This document shows positions 37,319-46,199 of a stretch of 50,066 nt of DNA, piece by piece (position 1 is the first letter of the stretch; the number at the start of each line of letters is the position of its first letter). The notes beneath the pieces are model-generated. The model did no database searches and had not been told where the DNA came from. It was given only the letters and a program-made list of their open reading frames with translations. The translations under genes and the position numbers were made by a program. Source of the DNA: Mycobacterium sp. PS03-16 (GTDB lineage Bacteria > Actinomycetota > Actinomycetes > Mycobacteriales > Mycobacteriaceae); assembly GCF_004570325.1 (NCBI RefSeq), contig NZ_SPQO01000034.1, forward strand, positions 1 to 50,066. Reading direction: 5' to 3'.

Positions 37319-39316
37319 GTGTCCAAGCTTTCCACCGCGGCACGGCGGCTCGTCCTGGGACGGCCGTTCCGCAGCGACCGGCTCTCACACACGCTGCTGC
37401 CCAAGCGCGTGGCGCTGCCGGTCTTCGCCTCCGACGCGCTGTCGTCGGTGGCGTACGCCCCCGAAGAGATCTTCCTGGTGCTGTCGATCGCCGGTATGAG
37501 CGCGATCACCATGGCGCCGTGGATCGGCCTCGCCGTGGCCGGCGTCATGCTCATCGTCATCGCCAGCTACCGGCAGAACGTGCACGCCTATCCGTCCGGT
37601 GGCGGCGACTACGAGGTGGTGACCACCAACCTGGGGGGCACGGCCGGGCTGACGGTGGCCAGCGCGCTGCTGGTCGACTACGTGCTCACCGTGGCCGTCT
37701 CGATGTCCTCGGCGATGTCCAACATCGGGTCGGCGGTGCCGTTCATCGGCCAGCACAAGGTCTGGTTCGCCGTCGTCGCGATCCTGGTCCTGGCCTCGAT
37801 CAACCTGCGCGGCATCCGGGAGTCCGGCACCGCGTTCGCGATTCCCACCTACGCCTTCATGGCCGGGATGGCGATCATGCTGGGCTGGGGCCTGTTCCAG
37901 ATCTATGTGCTCGACGTGCCACTGCGCGCGGAATCAGCTGACTTCCAGGTGGTCTCGGAACACGGCGACGTAGTCGCGTTCGCGCTGGTGTTCCTGGTGG
38001 CGCGGGCGTTCTCGTCCGGTTGTGCCGCGCTGACCGGTGTCGAGGCCATCAGCAACGGGGTGCCGGCGTTCCGGAAACCGAAGTCGCGCAACGCCGCCAC
38101 CACGCTGCTGCTGCTGGGCGTGGTGGCGGTGTCGCTGTTCATGGGCATCATCATGCTGGCCCAGGCGACCGGCGCGAAGATCGCCGAGCGGCCGGGCGAT
38201 CAGCTGATCGGGGCGCCCGAGGGCTACGAGCAGAAGACGCTGATCACCCAGCTGGCCGATGCGGTGTTCCACGGCTCCTCGATCGGGCTGCTGCTCATCG
38301 CCGGCGTCACCGCGCTCATCCTGATCCTGGCGGCCAACACCGCGTTCAACGGGTTCCCGGTGCTCGGTTCGATTCTGGCTCAGGACCGCTACCTGCCGCG
38401 ACAGCTGCACACGCGCGGTGACCGGTTGGCGTTCTCCAACGGCATCCTGTTCCTCGCGTTCGCCGCAATCGCGTTCGTGGTGGCGTTCCAGGCGCAGGTG
38501 ACCGCGCTGATCCAGCTCTACATCGTCGGGGTGTTCGTCTCGTTCACGCTCAGCCAGATCGGCATGGTGCGGCACTGGACCCGGCTGCTGCGCACCGAGA
38601 CCGACCCGACCGTGCGCAGCCGGATGACGCGCTCGCGGGTGATCAACAGCATCGGCCTGCTGTGCACGGGTTCGGTCCTGGTGATCGTCGTCACCACCAA
38701 GTTCGTCGCAGGCGCGTGGATCGCGATCCTGGCGATGTCCGCGCTGTTCGTGATCATGAAGCTGATCCGCAAGCACTACGACACGGTGGCCCGCGAACTC
38801 GAGGAGCAGGAGGCCGGGGAGGCCGGCGACATCGTGCTGCCGAGCCGCAACCACGCCATCGTGCTGGTGTCCAAGCTGCACCTACCGACGCTGCGGGCGC
38901 TGGCCTATGCCCGCGCCACCCGCCCGGACATGCTCGAGGCGATCACGGTGAGCGTGGACGACGCGGAGACCCGCGCGCTGGTGCACCAGTGGGAGGACAG
39001 CGACGTCACCGTGCCGCTGAAGGTGATCGCCTCGCCGTACCGCGAGATCACCCGCCCCGTCCTCGATTACGTCAAGCGGGTGACCAAGGAGTCGCCCCGC
39101 ACCGTGGTCACCGTGTTCATCCCGGAGTACGTGGTGGGCCACTGGTGGGAACAGTTGCTGCACAACCAGAGTGCGTTGCGGCTCAAGGGCCGGCTGCTGT
39201 TCATGCCGAACGTCATGGTCACCTCGGTGCCGTGGCAGCTCAATTCGTCCGAGCGGCTCAAGACGCTGCAGCCGGAATCCGCGCCCGGTGACGCCCGCAG
39301 GGGCTTCCTGGAATGA
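37319..39316 (+). CDS. APC-superfamily permease, KimA-like (Rv2690c-like)
   Basis: This 665-residue protein has about 12 membrane helices with APC landmarks (FASDALSSVAYAPEEIFLVLSI, AYPSGGGDYEVVTTNLGG, CAALTGVEAISNGVPAFRKPKSRNAATTL, LAANTAFNGFPVLGSILAQDRYLPRQL) and a cytosolic C-terminal domain of about 160 residues (RNHAIVLVSKLHLPTLRALAYARATRPD...). This layout, including AYPSGGGDY, resembles KimA-type K+/H+ symporters. Being divergent from ceoB supports K+ import, but substrate assignment is inference. It is translation-coupled to the RNA methyltransferase (ATGA at 39313-39316). Confidence 0.85.
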   Translation: MSKLSTAARRLVLGRPFRSDRLSHTLLPKRVALPVFASDALSSVAYAPEEIFLVLSIAGMSAITMAPWIGLAVAGVMLIVIASYRQNVHAYPSGGGDYEVVTTNLGGTAGLTVASALLVDYVLTVAVSMSSAMSNIGSAVPFIGQHKVWFAVVAILVLASINLRGIRESGTAFAIPTYAFMAGMAIMLGWGLFQIYVLDVPLRAESADFQVVSEHGDVVAFALVFLVARAFSSGCAALTGVEAISNGVPAFRKPKSRNAATTLLLLGVVAVSLFMGIIMLAQATGAKIAERPGDQLIGAPEGYEQKTLITQLADAVFHGSSIGLLLIAGVTALILILAANTAFNGFPVLGSILAQDRYLPRQLHTRGDRLAFSNGILFLAFAAIAFVVAFQAQVTALIQLYIVGVFVSFTLSQIGMVRHWTRLLRTETDPTVRSRMTRSRVINSIGLLCTGSVLVIVVTTKFVAGAWIAILAMSALFVIMKLIRKHYDTVARELEEQEAGEAGDIVLPSRNHAIVLVSKLHLPTLRALAYARATRPDMLEAITVSVDDAETRALVHQWEDSDVTVPLKVIASPYREITRPVLDYVKRVTKESPRTVVTVFIPEYVVGHWWEQLLHNQSALRLKGRLLFMPNVMVTSVPWQLNSSERLKTLQPESAPGDARRGFLE

Positions 39317-40530
39317 CCGCCGCCGACGACGACCTGGTGCTGACCACCGGGGCGCCCGCCAACGGCGGGAGCTGCGTGGCCCGGCACGACGGCCGGGTGG
39401 TGTTCGTGCGGCACGCGCTGCCGGGGGAGACCGTGCGGGTGCGGGTGCAGGCCGACCGCGGCTCCTACCGGCACGCCGATGTGGTCGAGGTCCTCGAGCC
39501 GTCTCCCGACCGCATCCCGTCGCTGTGCCCGATCGCCGGGGTCGACGGGGCGGGCTGCTGTGACCTCGCGTTCGCCACGCCCGAGGCGGTGCGCCGGCTC
39601 AAGGGTGCGGTGGTGGCCAATCAACTCAGCCGCCTCGGCGGCTACGACTGGTGCGCCGAGGACGAGGCGACCGCCGACGCGCTCGGCGACGGGGCGGCGA
39701 CCGGTTGGCGCACCCGGGTGCGGCTGGACACCGCCGAGCACGGCGAACAGGCCGGCCGGGCGGGCTTCCACCGGTATCACAGCGCGGAGCTGGTCACCGA
39801 CCTGCGCTGCGGTCAGCTGCCCGACGGGATGCTCGACGGGCTCGACCTGTGGCGGTTCCCGCCGGGCGCGCACGTGCACGTGGCGCTCGACGACGACGGC
39901 GCGCGCCACGTCGTGCAGTCCGGTCCCCGCTCCGGCGGCGCCTCGCCGACCACCGCGGTGTCGGGGCAGTACGAGGCGGTCCAGCGGATCGGCGGCCGCG
40001 AGTGGCGGGTGCCGGTGACCGCGTTCTGGCAGGCGCACCGCGACGCCGCGCGCCGCTACAGCGAGCTGGTGGCGCAGTGGGCGGGTCTGCGGACCGGCCA
40101 GACAGCGTGGGATCTGTACGGCGGTGCCGGCGTCTTCGCCGCCGCGCTGGCCGGACCGGTCGGTGACCGCGGGCGGGTGGTCACGGTGGACACCTCCCGG
40201 GCAGCCGGCCGGTCGGCGCGCGCCGCGCTGGCCGACCTGCCGCAGGTGTCGGTGGTCACCGATTCGGTGCGCCGGGCGTTGACCCGCGAGCGCCATCGGG
40301 CCGATGTGGCGGTGCTCGACCCGCCCCGGGCCGGCGCGGGCCGCGACATCATCGACCTGGTCAGCGGGGCCGGAGTCCCGCGGATCGTGCACATCGGCTG
40401 TGAAGCCGCATCGTTCGCCCGGGACGTGGGGCTGTACCTGCGTGCCGGTTACACCGTCGAGGAGCTGCGCGTGTTCGACTCCTTCCCCCTGACCCACCAT
40501 GTCGAGTGCGTCGCGGTGCTGACCCGATGA
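39313..40530 (+). CDS. TRAM-domain class I RNA (uracil-5-) methyltransferase, TrmA/RlmD type (Rv2689c-like)
   Basis: This 405-residue protein has an N-terminal TRAM/OB domain (about 1-65), a Cys-containing insert (CPIAGVDGAGCCD) and a C-terminal SAM-binding domain with WDLYGGAGVFAAAL, VLDPPRAGAGRDI and HIGCEAASFARDVGLYL, where the Cys is the expected nucleophile, plus FDSFPLTHHVECVAVL. It should form m5U in rRNA or tRNA, or be a derived member with another target. It is translation-coupled on both sides (ATGA overlaps). Confidence 0.9.
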   Translation: MTAADDDLVLTTGAPANGGSCVARHDGRVVFVRHALPGETVRVRVQADRGSYRHADVVEVLEPSPDRIPSLCPIAGVDGAGCCDLAFATPEAVRRLKGAVVANQLSRLGGYDWCAEDEATADALGDGAATGWRTRVRLDTAEHGEQAGRAGFHRYHSAELVTDLRCGQLPDGMLDGLDLWRFPPGAHVHVALDDDGARHVVQSGPRSGGASPTTAVSGQYEAVQRIGGREWRVPVTAFWQAHRDAARRYSELVAQWAGLRTGQTAWDLYGGAGVFAAALAGPVGDRGRVVTVDTSRAAGRSARAALADLPQVSVVTDSVRRALTRERHRADVAVLDPPRAGAGRDIIDLVSGAGVPRIVHIGCEAASFARDVGLYLRAGYTVEELRVFDSFPLTHHVECVAVLTR

Positions 40531-41102
40531 GCGGCCGGCTGAGCCGCGCCTGGTTCGACCTGGTGGGCCCGGAGACGACACCGGCCGGATCGGCGGTCGC
40601 GCTCGGCCTGGGTGCGCTGGGGGTGGCCGCCGCCCCCGCGGTGGCGGGCCGGCCGCTGTCGCCCGGTCGGAAGGTGGCGCTGGCCCTCATGGCCGCCGAC
40701 CTGTGGGGTGGCGCCTGGGTCAACAACACCCGCGCCTGCGCCCGCTGGTACGGACGGGCCGGGCAGACCGACGGCGACCACCTGCGCTTCGCCGCGGCGC
40801 ATCTGCACCCGGTCGCGGTGGCGTGGCTGGACAACGCCGGGCCGCAACGGGTTCCGGCGTCGGTGTGGGCGGGCGCGCACTACGTCTACCTGATGGCGGC
40901 CACCGTGGTGATCCGCCGCGCCGGACGTGGCCGCCGGGCGCTGGGCGTGCTGGCGACCGTCGGCGGCATCGCGTTGGACCGGGCGCTGGGCCCGTCGGCC
41001 GCCGCGCCGTGGTTCGCGCCGGTCTTTTACGCCAAGCTGCTCTCGGGGCACGCGGCGGCGGCGCTGTGGTCCCGGGAGGCGCTGGCCCGTCCGGCCCGAT
41101 AG
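40527..41102 (+). CDS. Conserved membrane protein of unknown function
   Basis: This 191-residue protein has four or so moderately hydrophobic segments (about 20-38, 50-66, 103-125, 133-150) with WGGAWVNNTRACARWYGR and HLHPVAVAWLDN between them. I do not recognise the family. The ATG overlaps the methyltransferase stop (ATGA), so it is expressed with the permease and methyltransferase. An 82-base gap with a GAGGA ribosome site then leads to nhaA. Confidence 0.7.
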   Translation: MSGRLSRAWFDLVGPETTPAGSAVALGLGALGVAAAPAVAGRPLSPGRKVALALMAADLWGGAWVNNTRACARWYGRAGQTDGDHLRFAAAHLHPVAVAWLDNAGPQRVPASVWAGAHYVYLMAATVVIRRAGRGRRALGVLATVGGIALDRALGPSAAAPWFAPVFYAKLLSGHAAAALWSREALARPAR

Positions 41103-41184
41103 GGTTGCGACACGGTGTGCCGGGAAGTCTGGTCGGCCAGGGTGTGAACCCTGTGGTGACGCCTATCGAATGCCGAGGACCGTC

Positions 41185-42513
41185 GTGAGTCTCAACCCGT
41201 TTCGTCGCATCACCCGGGGCGCCCTGCTGGAGCGCGGCTCGTGGGCCGAGTCGAAACGGGTCGCCGAGATTCTGCGCAAGGAGACCGTCGGCGGTGCCGT
41301 GCTGCTGGTGGCGGCCACGGTCGCGCTGGTGTGGGCGAACTCGCCGTGGTCGGCGGCCTACTTCTCGCTGCGCGATCTGCACATCGGCAGCGACGAGTTC
41401 GGGCTGCACCTCGACCTGACACTGGGCACCTGGGCCGCCGACGGTCTGCTGGCGATCTTCTTCTTCGTGGTGGGGCTGGAACTCAAACGCGAGTTCGTCG
41501 CGGGCGACCTGCGCGACCCGGCGCGCGCGGCGCTGCCGATCGCGGCCGCGGTCGGCGGCATGGTGGTGCCCGCGCTGATCTTCGTCGCGTTCACCGCGGG
41601 AGTCGGCGACGGCGCCGTCAAGGGCTGGGCGATCCCGACCGCCACCGACATCGCGTTCGCGGTGGCGGTGCTCGCGGTGATCTCCACCCATCTGCCGACC
41701 GCGCTGCGCACGTTCCTGCTGACGCTGGCCGTGGTGGACGACCTGCTCGCGGTGACCGTGATCGCGGTGTTCTACACCGACGACATCAACATCGTGGCGC
41801 TGGCGGGTGCGCTCGTGCCGCTGGCGCTGTTCACGTTGTGCGTACAGCGACGGATCCGGTCGTGGTGGCTGCTCATCCCGCTGGCGGTGGCGACGTGGGT
41901 GTTGGTGCACGAATCCGGCGTGCACGCCACGGTGGCCGGGGTGCTGCTCGGATTCACCGTCCCCGTGCTGCGCAGCCAGGCGGCCGGGGGTCCCGAGGCC
42001 GGTCCCGGGCTGGCCGAACACTTAGAGCACCGGCTGCGCCCACTGTCGGCGGGCGTGGCGGTGCCGGTGTTCGCGTTCTTCGCCGCGGGCGTCGCGATCG
42101 GCGGGGTGGACGGGTTCACCCGCGCCATGGCCGACCCCATCACGCTGGGCATCGTGGTCGGGTTGGTGGTGGGCAAACCCGTCGGGATCTTCCTCACCAC
42201 CCGGGTGATGGCCGCCGTCACCCGCGCCAACCTGGACGTCGCGGTGCGCTGGATCGATGTGCTGGGCCTGGCGATGCTGGCCGGGATCGGCTTCACGGTC
42301 TCGCTGCTGATCGGCGATCTGGCCTACGGTCTGGGCTCTGATCGTGACGATTTCGTGAAGGTGGGTGTGCTCACGGGATCGCTGGTCTCGGCCCTGCTCG
42401 CGGCGGTGCTGCTGCGCCTGCGAAACCGCCACTACCGGGCAATATGGGAAGAAGAGACCGCCGACCGCGACCTCGACGGCGTGCCCGACGTCTACCAGAC
42501 TCGACACGACTGA
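41185..42513 (+). CDS. nhaA: Na+/H+ antiporter NhaA
   Basis: This 442-residue antiporter exports Na+ (and Li+) in exchange for protons. It has ESKRVAEILRKETVGGAVLL before helix 1, FFFVVGLELKREFVAGDL, the central TATDIAFAV, and VDDLLAVTVIAVFY with the paired catalytic aspartates. Also visible are HESGVHATVAGVLLGF and MLAGIGFTVSLLIG. GTG 41185 is chosen because GAGGA sits 6 bases upstream; ATG 41170 is an alternative 5 codons longer. It is absent from this locus in M. tuberculosis. Confidence 0.92.
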   Translation: MSLNPFRRITRGALLERGSWAESKRVAEILRKETVGGAVLLVAATVALVWANSPWSAAYFSLRDLHIGSDEFGLHLDLTLGTWAADGLLAIFFFVVGLELKREFVAGDLRDPARAALPIAAAVGGMVVPALIFVAFTAGVGDGAVKGWAIPTATDIAFAVAVLAVISTHLPTALRTFLLTLAVVDDLLAVTVIAVFYTDDINIVALAGALVPLALFTLCVQRRIRSWWLLIPLAVATWVLVHESGVHATVAGVLLGFTVPVLRSQAAGGPEAGPGLAEHLEHRLRPLSAGVAVPVFAFFAAGVAIGGVDGFTRAMADPITLGIVVGLVVGKPVGIFLTTRVMAAVTRANLDVAVRWIDVLGLAMLAGIGFTVSLLIGDLAYGLGSDRDDFVKVGVLTGSLVSALLAAVLLRLRNRHYRAIWEEETADRDLDGVPDVYQTRHD

Positions 42514-42529
42514 CCCCCGCCGGCGTGCG

Positions 42530-42535
42530 TAGACT
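42530..42535 (+). promoter_or_regulatory. -10 element (TAGACT) for leaderless dxs mRNA
   Basis: TAGACT ends 6 bases before ATG 42542, with no ribosome site present. It is one of the clearest leaderless starts in the window. Confidence 0.65.
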
Positions 42536-42541
42536 GTCGGA

Positions 42542-44458
42542 ATGCTTGAACAGATCCGCGGTCCCGCTGATCTGCAGCACCTTTCGCAGGCACAGCTGTG
42601 CGAACTGGCCGGGGAGATCCGCCAGTTCCTCATCCACAAGGTCGCTGCAACCGGTGGGCATCTCGGCCCGAACCTCGGCGTCGTCGAACTCACCCTGGCC
42701 CTGCACCGGGTGTTCGACTCACCGCACGACCCGTTGATCTTCGACACCGGCCACCAGGCCTACGTGCACAAGATGCTGACGGGCCGGGCCCACGAGTTCG
42801 ATTCGCTGCGCAAGAAGGACGGTCTGTCGGGCTATCCGTCGCGCGCGGAGAGCGAGCACGACTGGGTGGAGTCCAGCCATGCCAGCGCCGCGCTGTCCTA
42901 CGCCGACGGGCTGGCCAAGGCGTTCGAGCTGACCGGTCACCGCAACCGCCACGTGGTCGCGGTCGTCGGCGACGGCGCGCTGACCGGCGGCATGTGCTGG
43001 GAGGCGCTCAACAACATCGCCGCCGCCCGCCGCCCGGTCGTGATCGTCGTCAACGACAACGGCCGCAGCTACGCCCCCACGATCGGCGGGTTCGCCGACC
43101 ACCTGGCGGCGCTGCGCCTGCAACCCGGCTACGAGCGCCTGCTCGAGGAGGGCCGCAAGGCCGTGCGCGGGCTGCCGGTCATCGGCGAGTTCTGCTACCA
43201 GTGCATGCACAGTGTCAAGGCCGGCATCAAGGACGCCCTGTCGCCGCAGGTGATGTTCACCGACCTCGGCCTCAAGTACGTCGGCCCGATCGACGGCCAC
43301 GACGAGCACGCCGTCGAGTCGGCGCTGCGCCACGCCCGCGGGTTCAACGCCCCGGTGATCGTGCACGTGGTGACCCGCAAGGGTATGGGCTACGCGCCGG
43401 CCGAGAACGACGAAGCCGAGCAGATGCACGCCTGCGGCGTCATCGACGTCGCCACCGGGCAGGCCACCAAGGTCGCCGGGCCGGGGTGGACGTCGGCGTT
43501 CTCCGACGCGCTGATCGACTTCGGCGCCAAGCGCCGCGACGTCGTGGCGATCACCGCCGCCATGCCGGGTCCGACGGGGCTGGCCGCGTTCCGCGACCGC
43601 TTCCCGGACCGGTTCTTCGACGTCGGCATCGCCGAACAGCACGCGATGACATCGGCGGCCGGGCTGGCCATGGGCGGCCTGCATCCGGTGGTCGCGGTTT
43701 ACTCGACCTTCCTCAACCGCGCGTTCGATCAGCTGATGATGGACGTGGCGCTGCACAAGCTGCCGGTCACCATGGTGCTGGACCGCTCGGGCGTGACGGG
43801 TCCGGACGGCGCCAGCCACAACGGCATGTGGGACCTGTCGGTGCTGGGCATCGTGCCCGGCATGCGGGTGGCCGCTCCCCGTGACGGCGCCCGGCTGCGC
43901 GAGGAACTCGGCGAGGCGCTCGACATCAGCGACGGCCCCACTGCGATCCGGTTCCCGAAAGGCGATGTCGGCGAAGACATTCCGGCACTGCGCCGGCAGC
44001 GCGGCGTGGACGTGCTGGCCGAGCCGGCCGACGGGCTGTCATCGGACGTGCTGCTGGTGGCGGTAGGACCGTTCGCGTCGATGGCGCTCACCGTCGCCGA
44101 CCGGTTACGCAAGCAGGGCATCGGCGTCACCGTCGTCGACCCGCGGTGGGTGCTGCCGGTCCCGGCCGTGCTCACCGAACTCGCGGCCGCCCACAAGCTG
44201 GTGGTGACCATGGAGGACAACGGCGTGCACGGCGGCATCGGCTCGTCCGTGTCGGCCGCGCTGCGCGGCGCCGAGGTGGACGTGCCGTGCCGCGACGTCG
44301 GGCTGCCGCAGGAGTTCTTCGCCCACGCCTCGCGCGGTGAGGTGTTCGCCGAGGTCGGCCTGACCGACCGCAACATCTCCCGGCAGATCACCGGCTGGGT
44401 CGCCGCGCTGGGGGCCACCCCCGCCGAGGAGGACGAGGTCAGCGAGCGGCTGGACTGA
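42542..44458 (+). CDS. dxs: 1-deoxy-D-xylulose-5-phosphate synthase
   Basis: Dxs condenses pyruvate and glyceraldehyde-3-phosphate with TPP, the first committed step of the MEP pathway that supplies isoprenoids such as decaprenyl phosphate, menaquinone tails, and the DMAPP used by MiaA. The 638-residue protein has GHLGPNLGVVELTLALH, DTGHQAYVHKMLTGR, the TPP motif VVGDGALTGGMCWEALNN, FDVGIAEQHAMTSAAG (with catalytic Glu) and the C-terminal transketolase domain. Length is normal. Its last 20 bases overlap the convergent PhoD-like gene. Confidence 0.97.
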   Translation: MLEQIRGPADLQHLSQAQLCELAGEIRQFLIHKVAATGGHLGPNLGVVELTLALHRVFDSPHDPLIFDTGHQAYVHKMLTGRAHEFDSLRKKDGLSGYPSRAESEHDWVESSHASAALSYADGLAKAFELTGHRNRHVVAVVGDGALTGGMCWEALNNIAAARRPVVIVVNDNGRSYAPTIGGFADHLAALRLQPGYERLLEEGRKAVRGLPVIGEFCYQCMHSVKAGIKDALSPQVMFTDLGLKYVGPIDGHDEHAVESALRHARGFNAPVIVHVVTRKGMGYAPAENDEAEQMHACGVIDVATGQATKVAGPGWTSAFSDALIDFGAKRRDVVAITAAMPGPTGLAAFRDRFPDRFFDVGIAEQHAMTSAAGLAMGGLHPVVAVYSTFLNRAFDQLMMDVALHKLPVTMVLDRSGVTGPDGASHNGMWDLSVLGIVPGMRVAAPRDGARLREELGEALDISDGPTAIRFPKGDVGEDIPALRRQRGVDVLAEPADGLSSDVLLVAVGPFASMALTVADRLRKQGIGVTVVDPRWVLPVPAVLTELAAAHKLVVTMEDNGVHGGIGSSVSAALRGAEVDVPCRDVGLPQEFFAHASRGEVFAEVGLTDRNISRQITGWVAALGATPAEEDEVSERLD

Positions 44459-46157
44459 CGCGCCGGTCGGCCAGCGGAACGCGGGCCACCTCGGTCAGGC
44501 CGCCGTCCTCCGTGGGCTGCTCGAACGACACCTCGGCGTCGGCGCCGCGCAGGTGCAGTGTGGCGATCGTGTTGCCGAACACCGGTCCGGCCGAATTCGT
44601 CCACTGCACGGTGAGGTCGGGCGCCCCGTGGCGGCGCGCCCACCGCCGCATGATCGGTGCCAGCCGGCGGGACCAGCCGAGCTTGAACGCGGGTTTGACG
44701 AACGAGGGCACATAGTTGTGCACCGGTGAGCACACCAGCTGGTACACCGTGGCGGCGTCGTCACCCACGTCGGTCAGCGCGGCGCGCGCGGCGTAGCTGT
44801 GGTGCACATCGCCGGAGAGCACGGTCACCGTCGCCGGGTGGGACGGGTGCGTGGCCGCCCGCCGGATCATCGTGGTCAGCCGCAGGAACGACTTCATGAA
44901 CGCCGGCCAGTGTTCGAGATCGGCTGCCTGACGCAGCTTTTCGGCCGGCAGACCCCGCCAGCCGGGCTTGTCGGCGGAGATTTCGTTGACGCTCTGCAGG
45001 TCGGCGAGCGCAGGCGGCAGCAGCCACGGCACCGAGGAGCCCAGCACCAGGTGGTCGACGTCCTCGAGACCGTCGGCGGCCTGGGCCTCCAGCCAGGAGA
45101 ACTCCTTCTCGCCGATCATCATCCGCTCTCCGGAGTCGAGGATCCGGCCGTTGCGCGAATCCATCATGATGAAGCGGCTGCGGCCCATGTCCCACCGGTA
45201 GCTGAACCGCACGCCCTTGTTCGCGTCCACCTCGGCGTCGGCGCGGTCGGCCATCTCGACGAGCAGCGGCCACACGTCGCCGTCGGCCGCGCGGATCCTG
45301 CGGTAGTCCTCGTCGGCGGCCAGCTCGTCGGGGCTCAGGTTGCCCATGTGCTGATAGACCCAGTAGGAGGCGAGCCCGGCGCGGATCCGGTCGCGCCACC
45401 ACGGCTTGGTGTTCATGTCGGCCCGCCACGGCGCCGAGGTGTTCCAGTCGTCGCGGATGTCGTGGTCGTCGAAGATCATCGCGGTCGGGACCGTCGACAT
45501 GATCCACCGGATCTCCGGGTCGGACCACGAGTGCCGGTAGAGACCCTCGTACTCGTCGAAGGTGACGACCTCGTCCGGCGGCCGCTTGGCGTGCCTGCGG
45601 GCGTGGCGGCGCCGGCCGGTCAGGTTCTTGCGCGCCTCCGGGGTGAGCTCGTCGGCGTAGACCTGATCACCGAGCAGGATCAGCAGATCGGGCCATTGAT
45701 CGACCGGCAGCTCGGCCATCCGGTCGGCGTAGCGGTCCAGCGCGTCGACGCCGAGCTTGTCGTCGATCTCGGGCACGCCGGTCTTGGGGTAGCGGCACGA
45801 TCCGAACACCGCGCACAGCCGGTCGGCACTCTCGGGCCCCCGGGTGCGGATGACGCTCGGCGGGAACGGGCTGTCGGGCAGCGGCCACACCAGCTCACCG
45901 TCGATGTGCACCCGGTACTCGAGGGTGGCGTCGGGCTCGAGCCCGGTGACGGTGACCAATGCGTAGTGGTGACCTTTGACCTCGAAAGTTGTTGCCGAGC
46001 AACCGAGTACGGTCACCGTGGCGGGGCGGCTGGTTTGCACCCAGACGACGGCGGTGGTGTCGCAGACGTGGCGTAAGGCGGGCCCCAACAACAGGGGCGA
46101 AGCGGAGTCGTCCGACGAAGATTGTTCGGGAACCGCCGACGCGGTGGCAGCTGACAC
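44439..46157 (-). CDS. PhoD-like metallophosphatase
   Basis: This 572-residue protein has an N-terminal PhoD_N beta domain (GPALRHVCDTTAVVWVQTSRPATVTV, about 25-110) and a metallophosphatase domain with FGSCRYPKTG, LLILLGDQVYADE, FDDHDIRDDWN and VLSGDVHHSYAARAA, the metal-binding set of PhoD-type enzymes. No signal peptide or twin-arginine motif is visible, unlike secreted PhoD, so a cytoplasmic phosphodiesterase is likely. GTG 46157 is the best available start; a codon or two of uncertainty remains. It lies 42 bases after rnd and is not at this locus in M. tuberculosis. Confidence 0.85.
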   Translation of the reverse strand: MSAATASAVPEQSSSDDSASPLLLGPALRHVCDTTAVVWVQTSRPATVTVLGCSATTFEVKGHHYALVTVTGLEPDATLEYRVHIDGELVWPLPDSPFPPSVIRTRGPESADRLCAVFGSCRYPKTGVPEIDDKLGVDALDRYADRMAELPVDQWPDLLILLGDQVYADELTPEARKNLTGRRRHARRHAKRPPDEVVTFDEYEGLYRHSWSDPEIRWIMSTVPTAMIFDDHDIRDDWNTSAPWRADMNTKPWWRDRIRAGLASYWVYQHMGNLSPDELAADEDYRRIRAADGDVWPLLVEMADRADAEVDANKGVRFSYRWDMGRSRFIMMDSRNGRILDSGERMMIGEKEFSWLEAQAADGLEDVDHLVLGSSVPWLLPPALADLQSVNEISADKPGWRGLPAEKLRQAADLEHWPAFMKSFLRLTTMIRRAATHPSHPATVTVLSGDVHHSYAARAALTDVGDDAATVYQLVCSPVHNYVPSFVKPAFKLGWSRRLAPIMRRWARRHGAPDLTVQWTNSAGPVFGNTIATLHLRGADAEVSFEQPTEDGGLTEVARVPLADRRVSPAAR

Positions 46158-46199
46158 CAGAGGGCGGTTCCCACTTCGTCAATTATCCAAACGTAATTC

